Virus record (IMG/VR): IMGVR_UViG_3300032296_001139
Location: 1 to 44,980 of that record
From: a virus
Reading direction: 5' to 3' (one strand)
Length of the DNA stretch: 44,980 bases
The notes under the pieces are model-generated. The model ran no database searches. It saw only the letters and a list, made by a program, of their open reading frames with translations, and was not told the DNA's origin. Shown one piece after another: positions 1 to 7,490 of the stretch. How positions within the stretch are numbered: the first letter of the stretch is position 1; the number at the start of each line of letters is the position of its first letter. Position numbers and translations under genes: made by a program.

Positions 1-92
1 GCGAAACGTATGATTTCAACAACGGCAACGACACGATGGATACGCTCGTGATGCGTATCGAGGATGCAATCAACAAGGACAACAAGCGATGA
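1..92 (+). CDS. 3' part of a 35-aa early protein that spans the sequence ends
   Basis: Open from the first base to a TGA at 90-92. It continues in frame from an ATG at 44,965 if the two ends of the sequence are joined: 16 nt at the end plus 2 nt at the start complete whole codons. The joined product is 35 aa, starts MNHRHRETYDF and has an Asp/Asn-rich middle. No family is recognised. Its stop overlaps the ATG of the next gene (ATGA), as is usual in this tightly packed block. Function unknown. The main value of this gene is as evidence that the genome is circularly closed. Confidence 0.8.
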   Translation, partial: ETYDFNNGNDTMDTLVMRIEDAINKDNKR

Positions 93-280
93 AAGAGTAC
101 GACATTCCGCAGACGGACAACGGCAAGTTGTGGTTTATCTTGGACATGTGGAACAAGGCGATGGACGATCCCTTCCTGACGGACGGTGAGTTCATTGACG
201 AGATGGACGACCTGATCCACCACATTCACACCGTCCTGAATAACGAGGCCAAGGACATGATCAACAAGGAGACCCAGTAA
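89..280 (+). CDS. Small acidic hypothetical protein (63 aa)
   Basis: A 63-aa protein rich in Asp and Glu, with an aromatic N-terminal part (KLWFILDMWNKAMDD) and a predicted helical second half. The start overlaps the previous stop by 4 nt, and the stop codon shares its last base with the next ATG, so it is translationally coupled on both sides. I recognise no domain. Position and size match the small accessory early proteins of T7-like phages that act on the host, but nothing in the sequence shows its target. Confidence 0.75.
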   Translation: MKEYDIPQTDNGKLWFILDMWNKAMDDPFLTDGEFIDEMDDLIHHIHTVLNNEAKDMINKETQ

Positions 281-465
281 TGGACGCACAAACTCTGGTC
301 AGCATGTTGTACAATCGTTGGATGTTGTTGATGACTGACACCAGTCTCTCACACGAGGAGGTTCTCAAGCACTACGACGATTTCATGGACGCAATGTACA
401 ACACTACGCAGTGGCGTAAGTGTGGCATGTGTGAACGGCCCTACCCGGCCAAGGAGAATGTATGA
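280..465 (+). CDS. Small hypothetical protein with a C-terminal CxxC (61 aa)
   Basis: A 61-aa Met- and Asp-rich protein. It ends in a short segment, CGMCERPYPAKE, with one CxxC pair that could bind half a zinc site or form a disulphide. The ATG uses the last base of the previous stop, and its end overlaps the start of the next gene by 4 nt. The N-terminal 45 residues look helical. It resembles 89-280 in composition (acidic, with Trp and Met), so the two could be diverged neighbours, but identity is too low to claim duplication. Function unknown. Confidence 0.7.
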   Translation: MDAQTLVSMLYNRWMLLMTDTSLSHEEVLKHYDDFMDAMYNTTQWRKCGMCERPYPAKENV

Positions 466-605
466 TTCGCAAGTCAGGTAAGAAGTACAAGGTTGTCTCA
501 AAGTCAGGGCGTACGCTGGGTACGCACACCACCCGTAAGGCGGCACTGAAGCAACTTGGTGCGGTCGAGGCAAGCAAGGCACGCAGAAAGAAAGGCAAGA
601 AATGA
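462..605 (+). CDS. Very small basic phage protein (47 aa)
   Basis: A short gene of 47 codons. The product is strongly basic and begins MIRKSGKKYKVVSKSGRTLG, followed by a THTTRKAALKQLGAVEASK segment and a lysine-rich tail. From memory, very similar small proteins (SGKKYKVVSKSGKTLGTH-type) occur in many unrelated tailed phages next to replication or structural genes, with no assigned function. The charge suggests nucleic-acid binding, which is inference only. It overlaps both neighbours by 4 nt (ATGA), so translational coupling explains the lack of a strong ribosome site. Confidence 0.7.
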   Translation: MIRKSGKKYKVVSKSGRTLGTHTTRKAALKQLGAVEASKARRKKGKK

Positions 606-802
606 TTGACGTAAAGCAAATCCTGTTGGACGAGTTCGCTAAGAAGTTGGTTGAGGTTTCGGTCGAGAACGTCAAGTTGGAGGACGAGATCAAGGCACTC
701 AAAGAGTTGCTGATCAAGTCGCAGAACGATGTCACCTACTGGCGTGAGACTTATTACGATGTCCGCAATCTGATCATGCGTGATCCCGGGGAGATTTACT
801 AA
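602..802 (+). CDS. Coiled-coil hypothetical protein (66 aa)
   Basis: A 66-aa protein. Residues about 1-45 follow a heptad-like pattern (LLDEF, KKLVEV, VENVKLEDEIKALKELL), so a dimeric coiled coil is likely. The C-terminal part has an aromatic patch around WRETYYD. It starts inside the previous stop and ends on the ATG of the next gene. No family is recognised. Small coiled-coil proteins of this kind are common in phage early operons and are often adaptors, but no partner can be inferred here. Confidence 0.7.
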   Translation: MIDVKQILLDEFAKKLVEVSVENVKLEDEIKALKELLIKSQNDVTYWRETYYDVRNLIMRDPGEIY

Positions 803-1044
803 TGGCAAAGAAGAAGCGCAAGCGTGGTCCTAACCTGAGTGTTGGTCGTGGCGAGAAGTTGCCTGTGTCCAAGGGTGCAGGGCTGACGGCCAAGGGCCGG
901 GCCAAGTACAACCGTGCCACAGGCTCCAACCTGCAAGCACCGACCAAGGACAAGAACAACCCGAGGCACAAGTCATTCTGTGCCAGGTCAAGGTCATGGA
1001 AGGGCGAGCGCGGTAAGGCGGCCCGTAAGAGATGGGGGTGTTGA
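802..1044 (+). CDS. DUF6321-like basic protein (80 aa)
   Basis: An 80-aa, very basic protein. A central block reads KGAGLTAKGRAKYNRATGSN, followed by LQAPTKD and then SFCARSRSWKGERGKAARKRW. This GLTAxGRxxYNRxTGSNLxAP ... SFCARxxG pattern is one I associate with the phage family DUF6321, found in many tailed phages with no known biochemical role. The single Cys in SFCAR is part of the family pattern. The start overlaps the previous stop by one base and the next gene begins directly after the stop. The high Lys/Arg content suggests DNA or RNA binding (inference). Confidence 0.75.
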   Translation: MAKKKRKRGPNLSVGRGEKLPVSKGAGLTAKGRAKYNRATGSNLQAPTKDKNNPRHKSFCARSRSWKGERGKAARKRWGC

Positions 1045-1452
1045 ATGAAGGCGAAGTACTACCTTGTGTTTGGTGACGCTAATAAGACAAAGGCGTGGGG
1101 TGTGCTTGCCGTCAAGCACCGGAACCGTGGCATCCACCACGAGTACCGTATCAACCCCAATGTGGTCGAGTGGACAGTGGCACACGGTAGGGTGACTTCG
1201 GTTCGGTGTGATTCGGATGTCGCACTGATCAAGTCACAGGGACTCAGGTACGAAACGATTGACATCGGAGTGCCTGAGAACTGTGTTACTCCACACTTTT
1301 TGCACAGAAGATGTAAACCCATAGGAAGTCAGGAGTTAGGTGCAGTGTTGATGGTGAGCAATTGTTCAAAACTTGTGGAATGGTTACAGCCGGAGTTGTA
1401 CACGGAGTGTCCCATCGGGAACATCTACCACCCTGACTACCCTGCGAGTTGA
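1045..1452 (+). CDS. Hypothetical protein (135 aa), last gene of the early block
   Basis: A 135-aa protein starting MKAKYYLVFGDANKTKAWG. The N-terminal half reads like a small beta-rich domain with alternating hydrophobic strands (YYLVFGD, WGVLAV, EYRINPNVVEW). There is a later cluster CVTPHFLHRRCKPIGSQE. I recognise no family. It follows the DUF6321-like gene without a gap, preceded by a purine run (GATGGGGG). Its last codons lie within the conserved 40-nt element at 1441 that is a candidate phage promoter, so it marks the end of the early transcription unit. Confidence 0.75.
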   Translation: MKAKYYLVFGDANKTKAWGVLAVKHRNRGIHHEYRINPNVVEWTVAHGRVTSVRCDSDVALIKSQGLRYETIDIGVPENCVTPHFLHRRCKPIGSQELGAVLMVSNCSKLVEWLQPELYTECPIGNIYHPDYPAS

Positions 1453-1480
1453 AATATCGAGTGCGCTTTCGACCCACTAG
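1441..1480 (+). promoter_or_regulatory. Candidate phage-RNA-polymerase promoter, copy A
   Basis: One of three copies of an element with the pattern CCTGCGARYTGA, a 10-11 nt less conserved spacer, then GCGCTTTCGAYCC; the others are at 16,242 and 34,398. The TGA in this copy is the stop codon of the preceding gene. The spacer is one base shorter than in copies B and C. It sits between the early block and the SGNH/RNA-polymerase block, directly ahead of an AT-rich stretch. T7-like polymerases use long promoters scattered between modules, which is why I favour this role, but the start site is not known. Confidence 0.5.
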
Positions 1481-1560
1481 AGTATATCTTATAGTGTATA
1501 CATTGTAGTATACTTACTGATATACACTAATAACTATATACTAATACCTTGTATACACTA
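1481..1560. repeat. AT-rich repeat block, candidate replication origin
   Basis: An 80-bp, strongly AT-rich, gene-free block. It holds a perfect 10-bp inverted repeat (TAGTGTATAC at 1492-1501 against GTATACACTA at 1551-1560), further GTATAC/ATACACTAA copies between the arms, and the word TATATACTAATA. In T7 the primary origin is a phage promoter followed by an AT-rich stretch between the early region and the replication genes; promoter-like copy A at 1441 gives the same arrangement here. Parts of the block recur in order at 39,640-39,720. The role is inference. Confidence 0.4.
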
Positions 1561-1596
1561 AAGAGGTCTGTATGTAGCACATATATCGGAGTGGTT

Positions 1597-1752
1597 ATGT
1601 TGGACGATTCACTAGAGAAGTTGATTATGTCGCCTGAATACTGGGAGTATGTCTTAATGACAATGGAAGAAGACTCTGTTTCAGTAGAGGCACACAACTT
1701 CACTGATGTAGACGTAAACCAAAATGAAATTATTGATCCACAAAGTCTTTGA
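1597..1752 (+). CDS. Small acidic hypothetical protein (51 aa)
   Basis: A 51-aa acidic protein (MLDDSLEKLIMSPEYWEYV...). The frame is open further upstream to 1549, but the ATG at 1597 is preceded by GGAGTG at a proper distance, the same ribosome-site context seen before many genes in this genome, so I use that start. First gene after candidate promoter A and the AT-rich block. No domain recognised. AT-rich relative to the early genes, like the next gene's first codons. Confidence 0.55.
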   Translation: MLDDSLEKLIMSPEYWEYVLMTMEEDSVSVEAHNFTDVDVNQNEIIDPQSL

Positions 1753-1773
1753 TTGTTAGAAAGGATTTAGATT

Positions 1774-2130
1774 ATGTCATCTCAAACTGGTTATGATGTT
1801 ACTCACAGTATTCCTGATCAACCTGGATTTGATCCGGGTGTTGTAATCTTTGATTCAGAAGCAGACGGATATCCTCCTGCTCCTGCTATGCGCTTTCAAG
1901 TTGTGCCTGGAGTTACTGAGAGTTGTTTCATTCACATCGACGGCTTCCACGAGAAGCCTGATCCCAATACTCCCTCCTCGTGGGAGAAGACACTTGTTCG
2001 ATGGGATATTCCTGTTGACATCGTGTTCCGTAACCCCTCTAACCCTTCGATGGGATACATCTCCAAGGTCACTGCGTGGTCCGCAGATGGCAGTGCAGGT
2101 TTGAACTGGACTCCCCTCGTTCGCTATTGA
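1774..2130 (+). CDS. Hypothetical protein (118 aa) paired with the SGNH-like gene
   Basis: A 118-aa protein with an AGAAAGGA ribosome site about 9 nt before the ATG. It is rich in Pro, Gly and aromatic residues and in short beta-strand-like segments (GVVIFDSEA, AMRFQVVPGV, DIVFRN, SKVTAWSADG), consistent with a beta-sandwich. No signal peptide and no recognised family. It is separated from the SGNH-like gene by only 12 nt and the pair lies between promoter-like copy A and the terminator at 3533, so the two products may act together, perhaps as virion or cell-surface components (inference). Confidence 0.65.
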   Translation: MSSQTGYDVTHSIPDQPGFDPGVVIFDSEADGYPPAPAMRFQVVPGVTESCFIHIDGFHEKPDPNTPSSWEKTLVRWDIPVDIVFRNPSNPSMGYISKVTAWSADGSAGLNWTPLVRY

Positions 2131-2142
2131 TCGGAGGTACTA

Positions 2143-3525
2143 GTGCCGAAAGTTTATAACAGGTCTGTTCTGAAGAACATCGTTGACAAGGCATCCAGTC
2201 AGCGTGTTGATATCGTTGGCATCTACAACTCAGAAGGTCTACAGGGTGGCAACGGCTGGGACACAGCCGTACAAGAAAGCCTGAACCCTACATTCGGTGT
2301 GTACGGTACTGCAGTCTATTCGTTTCTTGAGAACAAGGCGTTGGGTGCTGGCGTTGGCTACTGGGACTCAACAACCACAAGCAAGGTCGTGCAGTACATC
2401 GCCAACTCCGGACTTGGAACCGCAACAGGCGGACAAGTCACCACTGCGGCGGCTCACCTGCTTCAACACATGAACTGGTCGTCAGCACCGAGTGCCGATG
2501 TCGGCCCCGTGTGGCCCTTGCATGTGACTGCCGCACAGAGTTTGACTACACCTACGGGATTGCAGATCAACGAGTCGTCCATCATCCCTGTGAATGATGC
2601 ACTCACCTTCAACTTCTGGGGTGTCAACAACGATCCAGAAACAGGCGGCTCGATCAAGCCGATCATTCGCCGAGCCAACTCACCGTTCACATCGCTGTAC
2701 AACTTTCCGACCATCGGATATCTTGGTACGGCAGGCTCGATCCGAAAGACAACCTACAATCTTGCGGCGGCCACGAGAAACTATCCGATTGAGTTTCGTA
2801 CTCACGAAGGATGGAATCCTGCCACAATGTCTGGCCCGTTGTTCCTGACCTACATGCGTGTGGCACGAACAAACACAACCAGCGGCATCGCCATGAGTCC
2901 GTTCTACTCGATGGGTGGACGCTCTGCGTACGACATGTACATGGTACTCAATGCGTTTCCGACCACATCGTGGAACCACTACTTCGATGTGTTGACTGAG
3001 TACCAAGGTGTCGATAAAGCACAGCACACTGCGGTGTTTGATATCTATGAAGGCTCAAACCAGACTACAGAAACAAACGTGGCCGCAGGCGCACCCGTGC
3101 AGGGAACTCCGGCCCACGTCAACAACTACGTTTGGTACATGCAACAACTTGTTGCGATCATCGAAGCCAAGTGGACGGCATCTGGTCGTGATGTCAACAA
3201 CATTGCGTTCCGCATGACATGTTCTCACCCGGTCAATGCACCTGCAACAGAGTCTCCGCTGATCACCTACCGTGCGGCCCTCAAGAGTCAACTTCGATTC
3301 AACGCTGAGGAACAGCGTGTGTGCTTGGTTGACTACTCCGAGATCACCACGCTTGGTGACATGGTTACGGCAGGTTACTTCAGCGATACGATCCACCTGA
3401 CACGAGCAGGATACATCGCTCTCGACGCAATGTCGTGGTCCGAAATCCTCGCGGCTTCCAACACGGTGGCTAGACCAGGTATTGCCTCGCCCGTCAGTGT
3501 ATTCAACATTGACGATTTCATTTGA
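2143..3525 (+). CDS. SGNH/GDSL-hydrolase-like protein (460 aa)
   Basis: A 460-aa protein that begins with GTG, with a good ribosome site (CGGAGG) 5 nt upstream. Near residue 25 is the segment VGIYNSEGLQGGNGWD. It aligns by eye with the block I of SGNH hydrolases (GDSNxLxGGHGWD-type) with the Ser kept but G-D changed to Y-N. Near the C-terminus SDTIHLTRAGYIALD matches block V, the DxxH that supplies the catalytic Asp and His. SGNH enzymes cleave ester bonds, often acetyl groups on polysaccharides, so a role in removing acetyl groups from capsule or cell-surface glycans is plausible. It lies outside the tail module, directly upstream of RNA polymerase and ahead of its own terminator. The altered block I leaves activity in doubt. 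Confidence 0.65.
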   Translation: MPKVYNRSVLKNIVDKASSQRVDIVGIYNSEGLQGGNGWDTAVQESLNPTFGVYGTAVYSFLENKALGAGVGYWDSTTTSKVVQYIANSGLGTATGGQVTTAAAHLLQHMNWSSAPSADVGPVWPLHVTAAQSLTTPTGLQINESSIIPVNDALTFNFWGVNNDPETGGSIKPIIRRANSPFTSLYNFPTIGYLGTAGSIRKTTYNLAAATRNYPIEFRTHEGWNPATMSGPLFLTYMRVARTNTTSGIAMSPFYSMGGRSAYDMYMVLNAFPTTSWNHYFDVLTEYQGVDKAQHTAVFDIYEGSNQTTETNVAAGAPVQGTPAHVNNYVWYMQQLVAIIEAKWTASGRDVNNIAFRMTCSHPVNAPATESPLITYRAALKSQLRFNAEEQRVCLVDYSEITTLGDMVTAGYFSDTIHLTRAGYIALDAMSWSEILAASNTVARPGIASPVSVFNIDDFI

Positions 3526-3532
3526 CAACATA

Positions 3533-3558
3533 CCCCGGATGTATACCATCCGGGGTTT
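3533..3558 (+). terminator. Rho-independent-type terminator after the SGNH-like gene
   Basis: A perfect 9-bp stem (CCCCGGATG at 3533-3541 with CATCCGGGG at 3547-3555), a TATAC loop and a short T-rich tail. It lies 7 nt after the stop of the SGNH-like gene and 19 nt before the next start. It closes the cassette that begins at 1441, so polymerase genes downstream would depend on read-through. Confidence 0.75.
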
Positions 3559-3576
3559 ATTTCACAGGAGTGTAAG

Positions 3577-3840
3577 ATGCCGAAGAAGCAAACGAAGATG
3601 GATACTCCCCTTGAATGGGCGACCTTTGACGAACTGTGTGAAGAGATCCAACGTCGAAGCAAAGAGTTTGCCATGGTCGCCTTGGTTCCTGACACCAAGG
3701 AAGGCGGAGTCGAAACCAAACTTAGGTTCAGCGGATCTGAAGGCAACGCCATCCTGTTGTTGCAACACGCCGAAGCCTGTTGCATGGCGATGTACGAGAT
3801 GCGCCTGTTCGGTCAACCGAGGATCAAAGATGACGACTAA
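3577..3840 (+). CDS. Hypothetical protein (87 aa) ahead of RNA polymerase
   Basis: An 87-aa protein preceded by CAGGAGTG at a good distance. Charged N-terminus (MPKKQTKMD), then an alpha/beta mixture with KEFAMVALVPDTKEGG and a helix QHAEACCMAMYEMRLFG. The pattern of an aliphatic strand, a turn with conserved-looking Gly residues and a Cys-rich helix does not match a family I can name. It ends 11 nt inside the next gene. It is the first gene after the terminator at 3533 and is probably co-transcribed with RNA polymerase. Confidence 0.7.
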   Translation: MPKKQTKMDTPLEWATFDELCEEIQRRSKEFAMVALVPDTKEGGVETKLRFSGSEGNAILLLQHAEACCMAMYEMRLFGQPRIKDDD

Positions 3841-3994
3841 TAAAGAAATCAAGGAAGCAAACGAGCGTTCGCTGAAATACATGGCGGAGACCTATGCACT
3901 GGTGAATGACATCAAACGCAACATACCTGACTGGCGGTCACGCCTGTCACCGAACACCGTGAAGTTGATCAAATCAATCAAGGAGAGCAAGTGA
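3830..3994 (+). CDS. Small helical hypothetical protein (54 aa)
   Basis: A 54-aa, mostly charged helical protein (MTTNKEIKEANERSLKYMAE...). It ends in a segment, DWRSRLSPNTVKLIKSIKESK, that looks amphipathic. The ATG lies within the last codons of the preceding gene and its stop overlaps the GTG start of RNA polymerase by 4 nt, so it is coupled on both sides. No known family. It could be a polymerase partner by position alone; nothing else supports that. Confidence 0.65.
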   Translation: MTTNKEIKEANERSLKYMAETYALVNDIKRNIPDWRSRLSPNTVKLIKSIKESK

Positions 3995-6492
3995 TATTCG
4001 ATACTCACTCCAAGGAAACGAAGGACTGGTTGTTCGTCTCTCAGAAAGAATTGGAGATCGAGTCCATTGATCGCGGTGTCTCAAGATACCGTGAGTTGGT
4101 GGCACGCAAGAAGCAAGGCGAGAAGCCTGGTGATCTGAAACTGATGAGTCGATGGATGCCGTACTTGATCAAGGCCATCGAACTTGAACAACAGCAGATT
4201 GAAGATCGTCTGCTGAGTGGACAGATCCGATCCAACGACAGCCACGAGTTGATGATGCTGTCGATGGACCCTGATAAACTTGCGTACATCACGCTTGTGT
4301 CGCTGTTTCATGTGGCACAGAAACCCAACGACTGTCCCGTGCTGACGGCGGCGTTGTATGTTTCATCGAACGTCAAGTTGCAGAAGTATCTTGACACGAT
4401 GCGTAAACAAGATCGAGACGTTCTCACGATGCTGATGTCGAAGCGCAAGCGTATCGACAAGGCATCCATCCAGATGTGCAAGCGCAAGATGGGCATCGCT
4501 AACATCGAGTGGCCCAAGCGCAGGCGCATCGAACTCGGAGCCGCACTGATCGGGCTTGCCGTCGAATGCACGGACATGTTTGACATCGTGTATGTCAAGT
4601 CAACCGAGCGTGGCAACGGTGGCCGGACGGCAGGCTTCGGATACAAGACCACGAAGCACATTGTCCTCAAGCCCAAGACACGACAGATGATGGAGAAATA
4701 CCATCTCGACATGGAGACCATGAATCCCTACGGTCTTCCGATGGTCGTTCCTCCGAACCCTTGGACAGCCGAGGGAAGCGGCGGATACCTGTGCCTCAAG
4801 AACACGGTAGTCAAGGGGACATTCGAGCAGATGATCACGAAGCCGTCACCGCAACTGATGGAGGCGTTGAACATCTGCCAGAACACCGAGTGGCGCATCA
4901 ACAAACGCGTGGCCGATGTGATGCAGGCCGTGTGGGAGGCGGGCGGAGACAAGGCCGGAATCCCTGGCCGTGAACTGAAGAAGATTCCGCCCAAGCCCAA
5001 GGGCTTCAACCCCAAGGCCAAGCGCAAGAAGCGATGGGAGTCAGTGTCCAAGGAAGACAAGGACCGTTGGCTTGCCGATGCCGAGGCGATCCACGACTGG
5101 AACAACAAGACCATCGGGTTGCGCTATCAGATGCTGTTCAAGTTAGACATCGCCCGACGATTCGCTAAGTACCCGGCCATCTACTTCCCCTACCAAGTCG
5201 ATTGGCGTGGCCGTGCGTACCCCATCCCGGCGTTCGTACACCCTCAAGCCGACGACTCAGGCCGTGCGCTGTTAGAGTTTGCCCAGCCCATTGCGCTCGG
5301 GCATTGGGGATTCTACTGGTTGGCCGTGCATGTGGCTAACCTGTTGGGTGCGGACAAAGACAGCCTCGAAGGTCGCCTGCGAGTTGTCAAAGACATGTGC
5401 GCTTGTGACCAACTACAGCGGTGGGCAAGAGACCCGCTTACCCACAAGGAGTGGATGGACTATGAAGACCCGTTCAAACTGCTGGCCGCCGTCATGGAGT
5501 TCGTGGAATGTATCACCGTCCATGGTGTGCCTGGGGATTGGTCTCGGGCTGGCCTGGAGTCTTATGCCAAGACATTCCAGTCCCGTACTCCTGTGGCTAT
5601 GGACGGAAGTTGTAACGGCCTACAACACTACTCGGCAATCGGCCTTGATCCTGTGGGTGGTCGGGCTACCAATCTGGTGCATGGCGATAAACCACAAGAC
5701 ATCTATTCGATGGTTGCTGATGTCGTCAATGCCACCATCGAGCAGGACTGCAAACTGACCGAGGACCAGACCATGCCGTGTTGGGCGTGGCGCGGCCATG
5801 TGTCACGCAAGACCGTCAAGCGTGCCGTGATGACCACACCATACGGTGTGACTAAGCAAGGCATCCTGAGGCAGTTCATTCAGGACCGCCACACGGACGG
5901 CTTGCAAGGCATGGCCTACAAGAACGCCAACTACCTAAAGCAGGTCGTGTACGATGCGGTGTCACAGGTTGTCGTGGCCGCACGACAGTACATGGACTGG
6001 CTACAGAATGTGGCCAAGATCCTTGGCGAACACGGTCTGCCTGTCGAGTGGCAAACTCCTGCAGGATTCATCGTGTCCCAAGCCTACACGTCGAAGAACC
6101 GCCGACAGGTGTATACCGCTGTCGGCAACATCGACTACAAGGTGTCGGACGACGACCCCGACATTGTTATCACCAAGCAGGTTCGCGGTGTTGCGCCAAA
6201 CGTGGTTCACTCGCTTGACGCAAGCCACCTGTTCCTGACGATCTTGGCTCTGCAGAAGAAAGGCATCAGTAACTTCGGGCCTGTGCATGATTCGTACGCC
6301 GTTCACGCTGGCTTCGTCGCCACGATGAACTACGAGATCCGTCATCAGTTTGTGCAGATGCACAAGCAATCCGTGTTGGAGACCATGAAGACGTATCTCG
6401 AAAGCAAGTACGGTATTGCGCTTCCCTCTTTGCCACCTCGTGGCAGTTTGGATTTGTATGAAGTCTACCAGTCAGAATATTTCTTTCATTGA
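3991..6492 (+). CDS. T7-like single-subunit DNA-directed RNA polymerase (833 aa)
   Basis: Transcribes the middle and late phage genes from phage-specific promoters. The product is 833 aa against 883 in T7. Motif A is AMDGSCNGLQHYSA, with the metal-binding Asp at residue 538 (T7 Asp537). Motif B is RKTVKRAVMTTPYG, giving Lys610 and Tyr618 as the equivalents of T7 Lys631 and Tyr639. Motif C is VHDSYAVHA with the second catalytic Asp at 767. The C-terminus ends SEYFFH; T7 ends in an aromatic FAFA foot, so an aromatic foot may be kept here. The GTG start has AGGAG upstream and overlaps the previous gene. Its likely targets are the three 40-nt elements at 1441, 16,242 and 34,398 (inference). Confidence 0.97.
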   Translation: MIFDTHSKETKDWLFVSQKELEIESIDRGVSRYRELVARKKQGEKPGDLKLMSRWMPYLIKAIELEQQQIEDRLLSGQIRSNDSHELMMLSMDPDKLAYITLVSLFHVAQKPNDCPVLTAALYVSSNVKLQKYLDTMRKQDRDVLTMLMSKRKRIDKASIQMCKRKMGIANIEWPKRRRIELGAALIGLAVECTDMFDIVYVKSTERGNGGRTAGFGYKTTKHIVLKPKTRQMMEKYHLDMETMNPYGLPMVVPPNPWTAEGSGGYLCLKNTVVKGTFEQMITKPSPQLMEALNICQNTEWRINKRVADVMQAVWEAGGDKAGIPGRELKKIPPKPKGFNPKAKRKKRWESVSKEDKDRWLADAEAIHDWNNKTIGLRYQMLFKLDIARRFAKYPAIYFPYQVDWRGRAYPIPAFVHPQADDSGRALLEFAQPIALGHWGFYWLAVHVANLLGADKDSLEGRLRVVKDMCACDQLQRWARDPLTHKEWMDYEDPFKLLAAVMEFVECITVHGVPGDWSRAGLESYAKTFQSRTPVAMDGSCNGLQHYSAIGLDPVGGRATNLVHGDKPQDIYSMVADVVNATIEQDCKLTEDQTMPCWAWRGHVSRKTVKRAVMTTPYGVTKQGILRQFIQDRHTDGLQGMAYKNANYLKQVVYDAVSQVVVAARQYMDWLQNVAKILGEHGLPVEWQTPAGFIVSQAYTSKNRRQVYTAVGNIDYKVSDDDPDIVITKQVRGVAPNVVHSLDASHLFLTILALQKKGISNFGPVHDSYAVHAGFVATMNYEIRHQFVQMHKQSVLETMKTYLESKYGIALPSLPPRGSLDLYEVYQSEYFFH

Positions 6493-6691
6493 CAACCGTC
6501 TTGCTGACAAGGCGGTGGTCTTGTCACGCTCGATCTTGGACATCATGGAACAGTACGACATCTCGAATGACGCACAACTCAAGACTTTGAAGACGATGTG
6601 CGAAGACATCCAGATGTTGTATGCCGAGCGTTGTCTCAACCTTGTTCGCAAGTCAGACAACTATCAGGCCGGAACATTCGTGAAAGGATGA
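6458..6691 (+). CDS. Hypothetical protein (77 aa) between RNA polymerase and ThyX
   Basis: A 77-aa helical protein. The ATG at 6458 overlaps the last 35 nt of the RNA polymerase gene. An in-frame ATG further upstream at 6416 would make the overlap longer, so I take the shorter form; neither has a strong ribosome site, so coupling to polymerase translation is likely. The product reads as two or three helices (LADKAVVLSRSILDIMEQYD, QLKTLKTMCEDIQMLYAERCLNLV shown in parts). No family recognised. It ends one base before thyX. Confidence 0.6.
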   Translation: MKSTSQNISFIDNRLADKAVVLSRSILDIMEQYDISNDAQLKTLKTMCEDIQMLYAERCLNLVRKSDNYQAGTFVKG

Positions 6692-6692
6692 T

Positions 6693-7490
6693 ATGATCAA
6701 GGTACTTGACCATGGGTTTGTGGAACTGGTTGATCAGATGGGCAACGACGATACCGTTGTCGATGCGGCACGAGTGTCGTACGGCAAGGGAACGAAGTCC
6801 GTGTCTGACAATCGAACATTGCTCAGGTATCTCATGCGGCATGGTCACACATCGCCGTTTGAAATGGTGGAGTTTGTGTTTCATGTGAAGTTGCCGTTGT
6901 TCATCGCACGGCAATGGGTGCGTCACCGTACCGCATCACTGAATGAAGTGTCGGCTCGATACTCGGATATGGGGGATGTCGAGTTCTATCAGCCGGACTT
7001 CCGTCTGCAGTCAATGACGAACAAACAATGCTCGACAGATGAGCGTGTGTCAGAAGAAACAATGGACCGACTGACACACCTGTACAATGACGCAACACAG
7101 AAAGCGGTTCATGCGTACCGTGAAGCGTTAGACGCAGGAGTAGCCCGAGAAGTTGCACGAACAATCCTGCCCGTGTCGATGTACACGGAATGGATCTGGA
7201 AGTGCGATCTTCATAACCTGCTCAACTTCATTGAGAAGCGTTCACACCCGAACGCTCAGTACGAAATCGTCCAGTACGCCAACGCAATCTACGACATAAT
7301 CAAACCGATTGTGCCGCACACGATTGAGGCGTACGAGGACTATCGGAAGAACTCCATCAGGCTGACCGCACTTGAGTGCGATGTCCTGAAGGAGTCTGTT
7401 GTCGGTACTGTCACACTCATAGATACCAACAACAAGAGAGAGCAAGATGAGTGGATCTCCAAGAGAAAGGCTTTGTTTGTACGGGCCTAA
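6693..7490 (+). CDS. thyX: Flavin-dependent thymidylate synthase ThyX (265 aa)
   Basis: Makes dTMP from dUMP using FAD, NADPH and methylene-tetrahydrofolate, independent of the ThyA route. The ThyX signature RHRx7S is present as RHRTASLNEVS at residues 77-87, with the flanking FIARQWV before it and ARYS after it. Length (265 aa) is in the family range. The ATG is preceded by AAAGGA. The 3' end overlaps the ribonucleotide reductase gene by 44 nt, so the two enzymes of deoxynucleotide supply are coupled. Phages carry ThyX to raise the dTTP supply during replication. Confidence 0.96.
   Translation: MIKVLDHGFVELVDQMGNDDTVVDAARVSYGKGTKSVSDNRTLLRYLMRHGHTSPFEMVEFVFHVKLPLFIARQWVRHRTASLNEVSARYSDMGDVEFYQPDFRLQSMTNKQCSTDERVSEETMDRLTHLYNDATQKAVHAYREALDAGVAREVARTILPVSMYTEWIWKCDLHNLLNFIEKRSHPNAQYEIVQYANAIYDIIKPIVPHTIEAYEDYRKNSIRLTALECDVLKESVVGTVTLIDTNNKREQDEWISKRKALFVRA

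Noticed and set aside
3055-3549. Minus-strand frame of 164 codons over the SGNH-like gene
   Set aside because: Crosses the terminator, lacks a ribosome site and has shadow-type composition.
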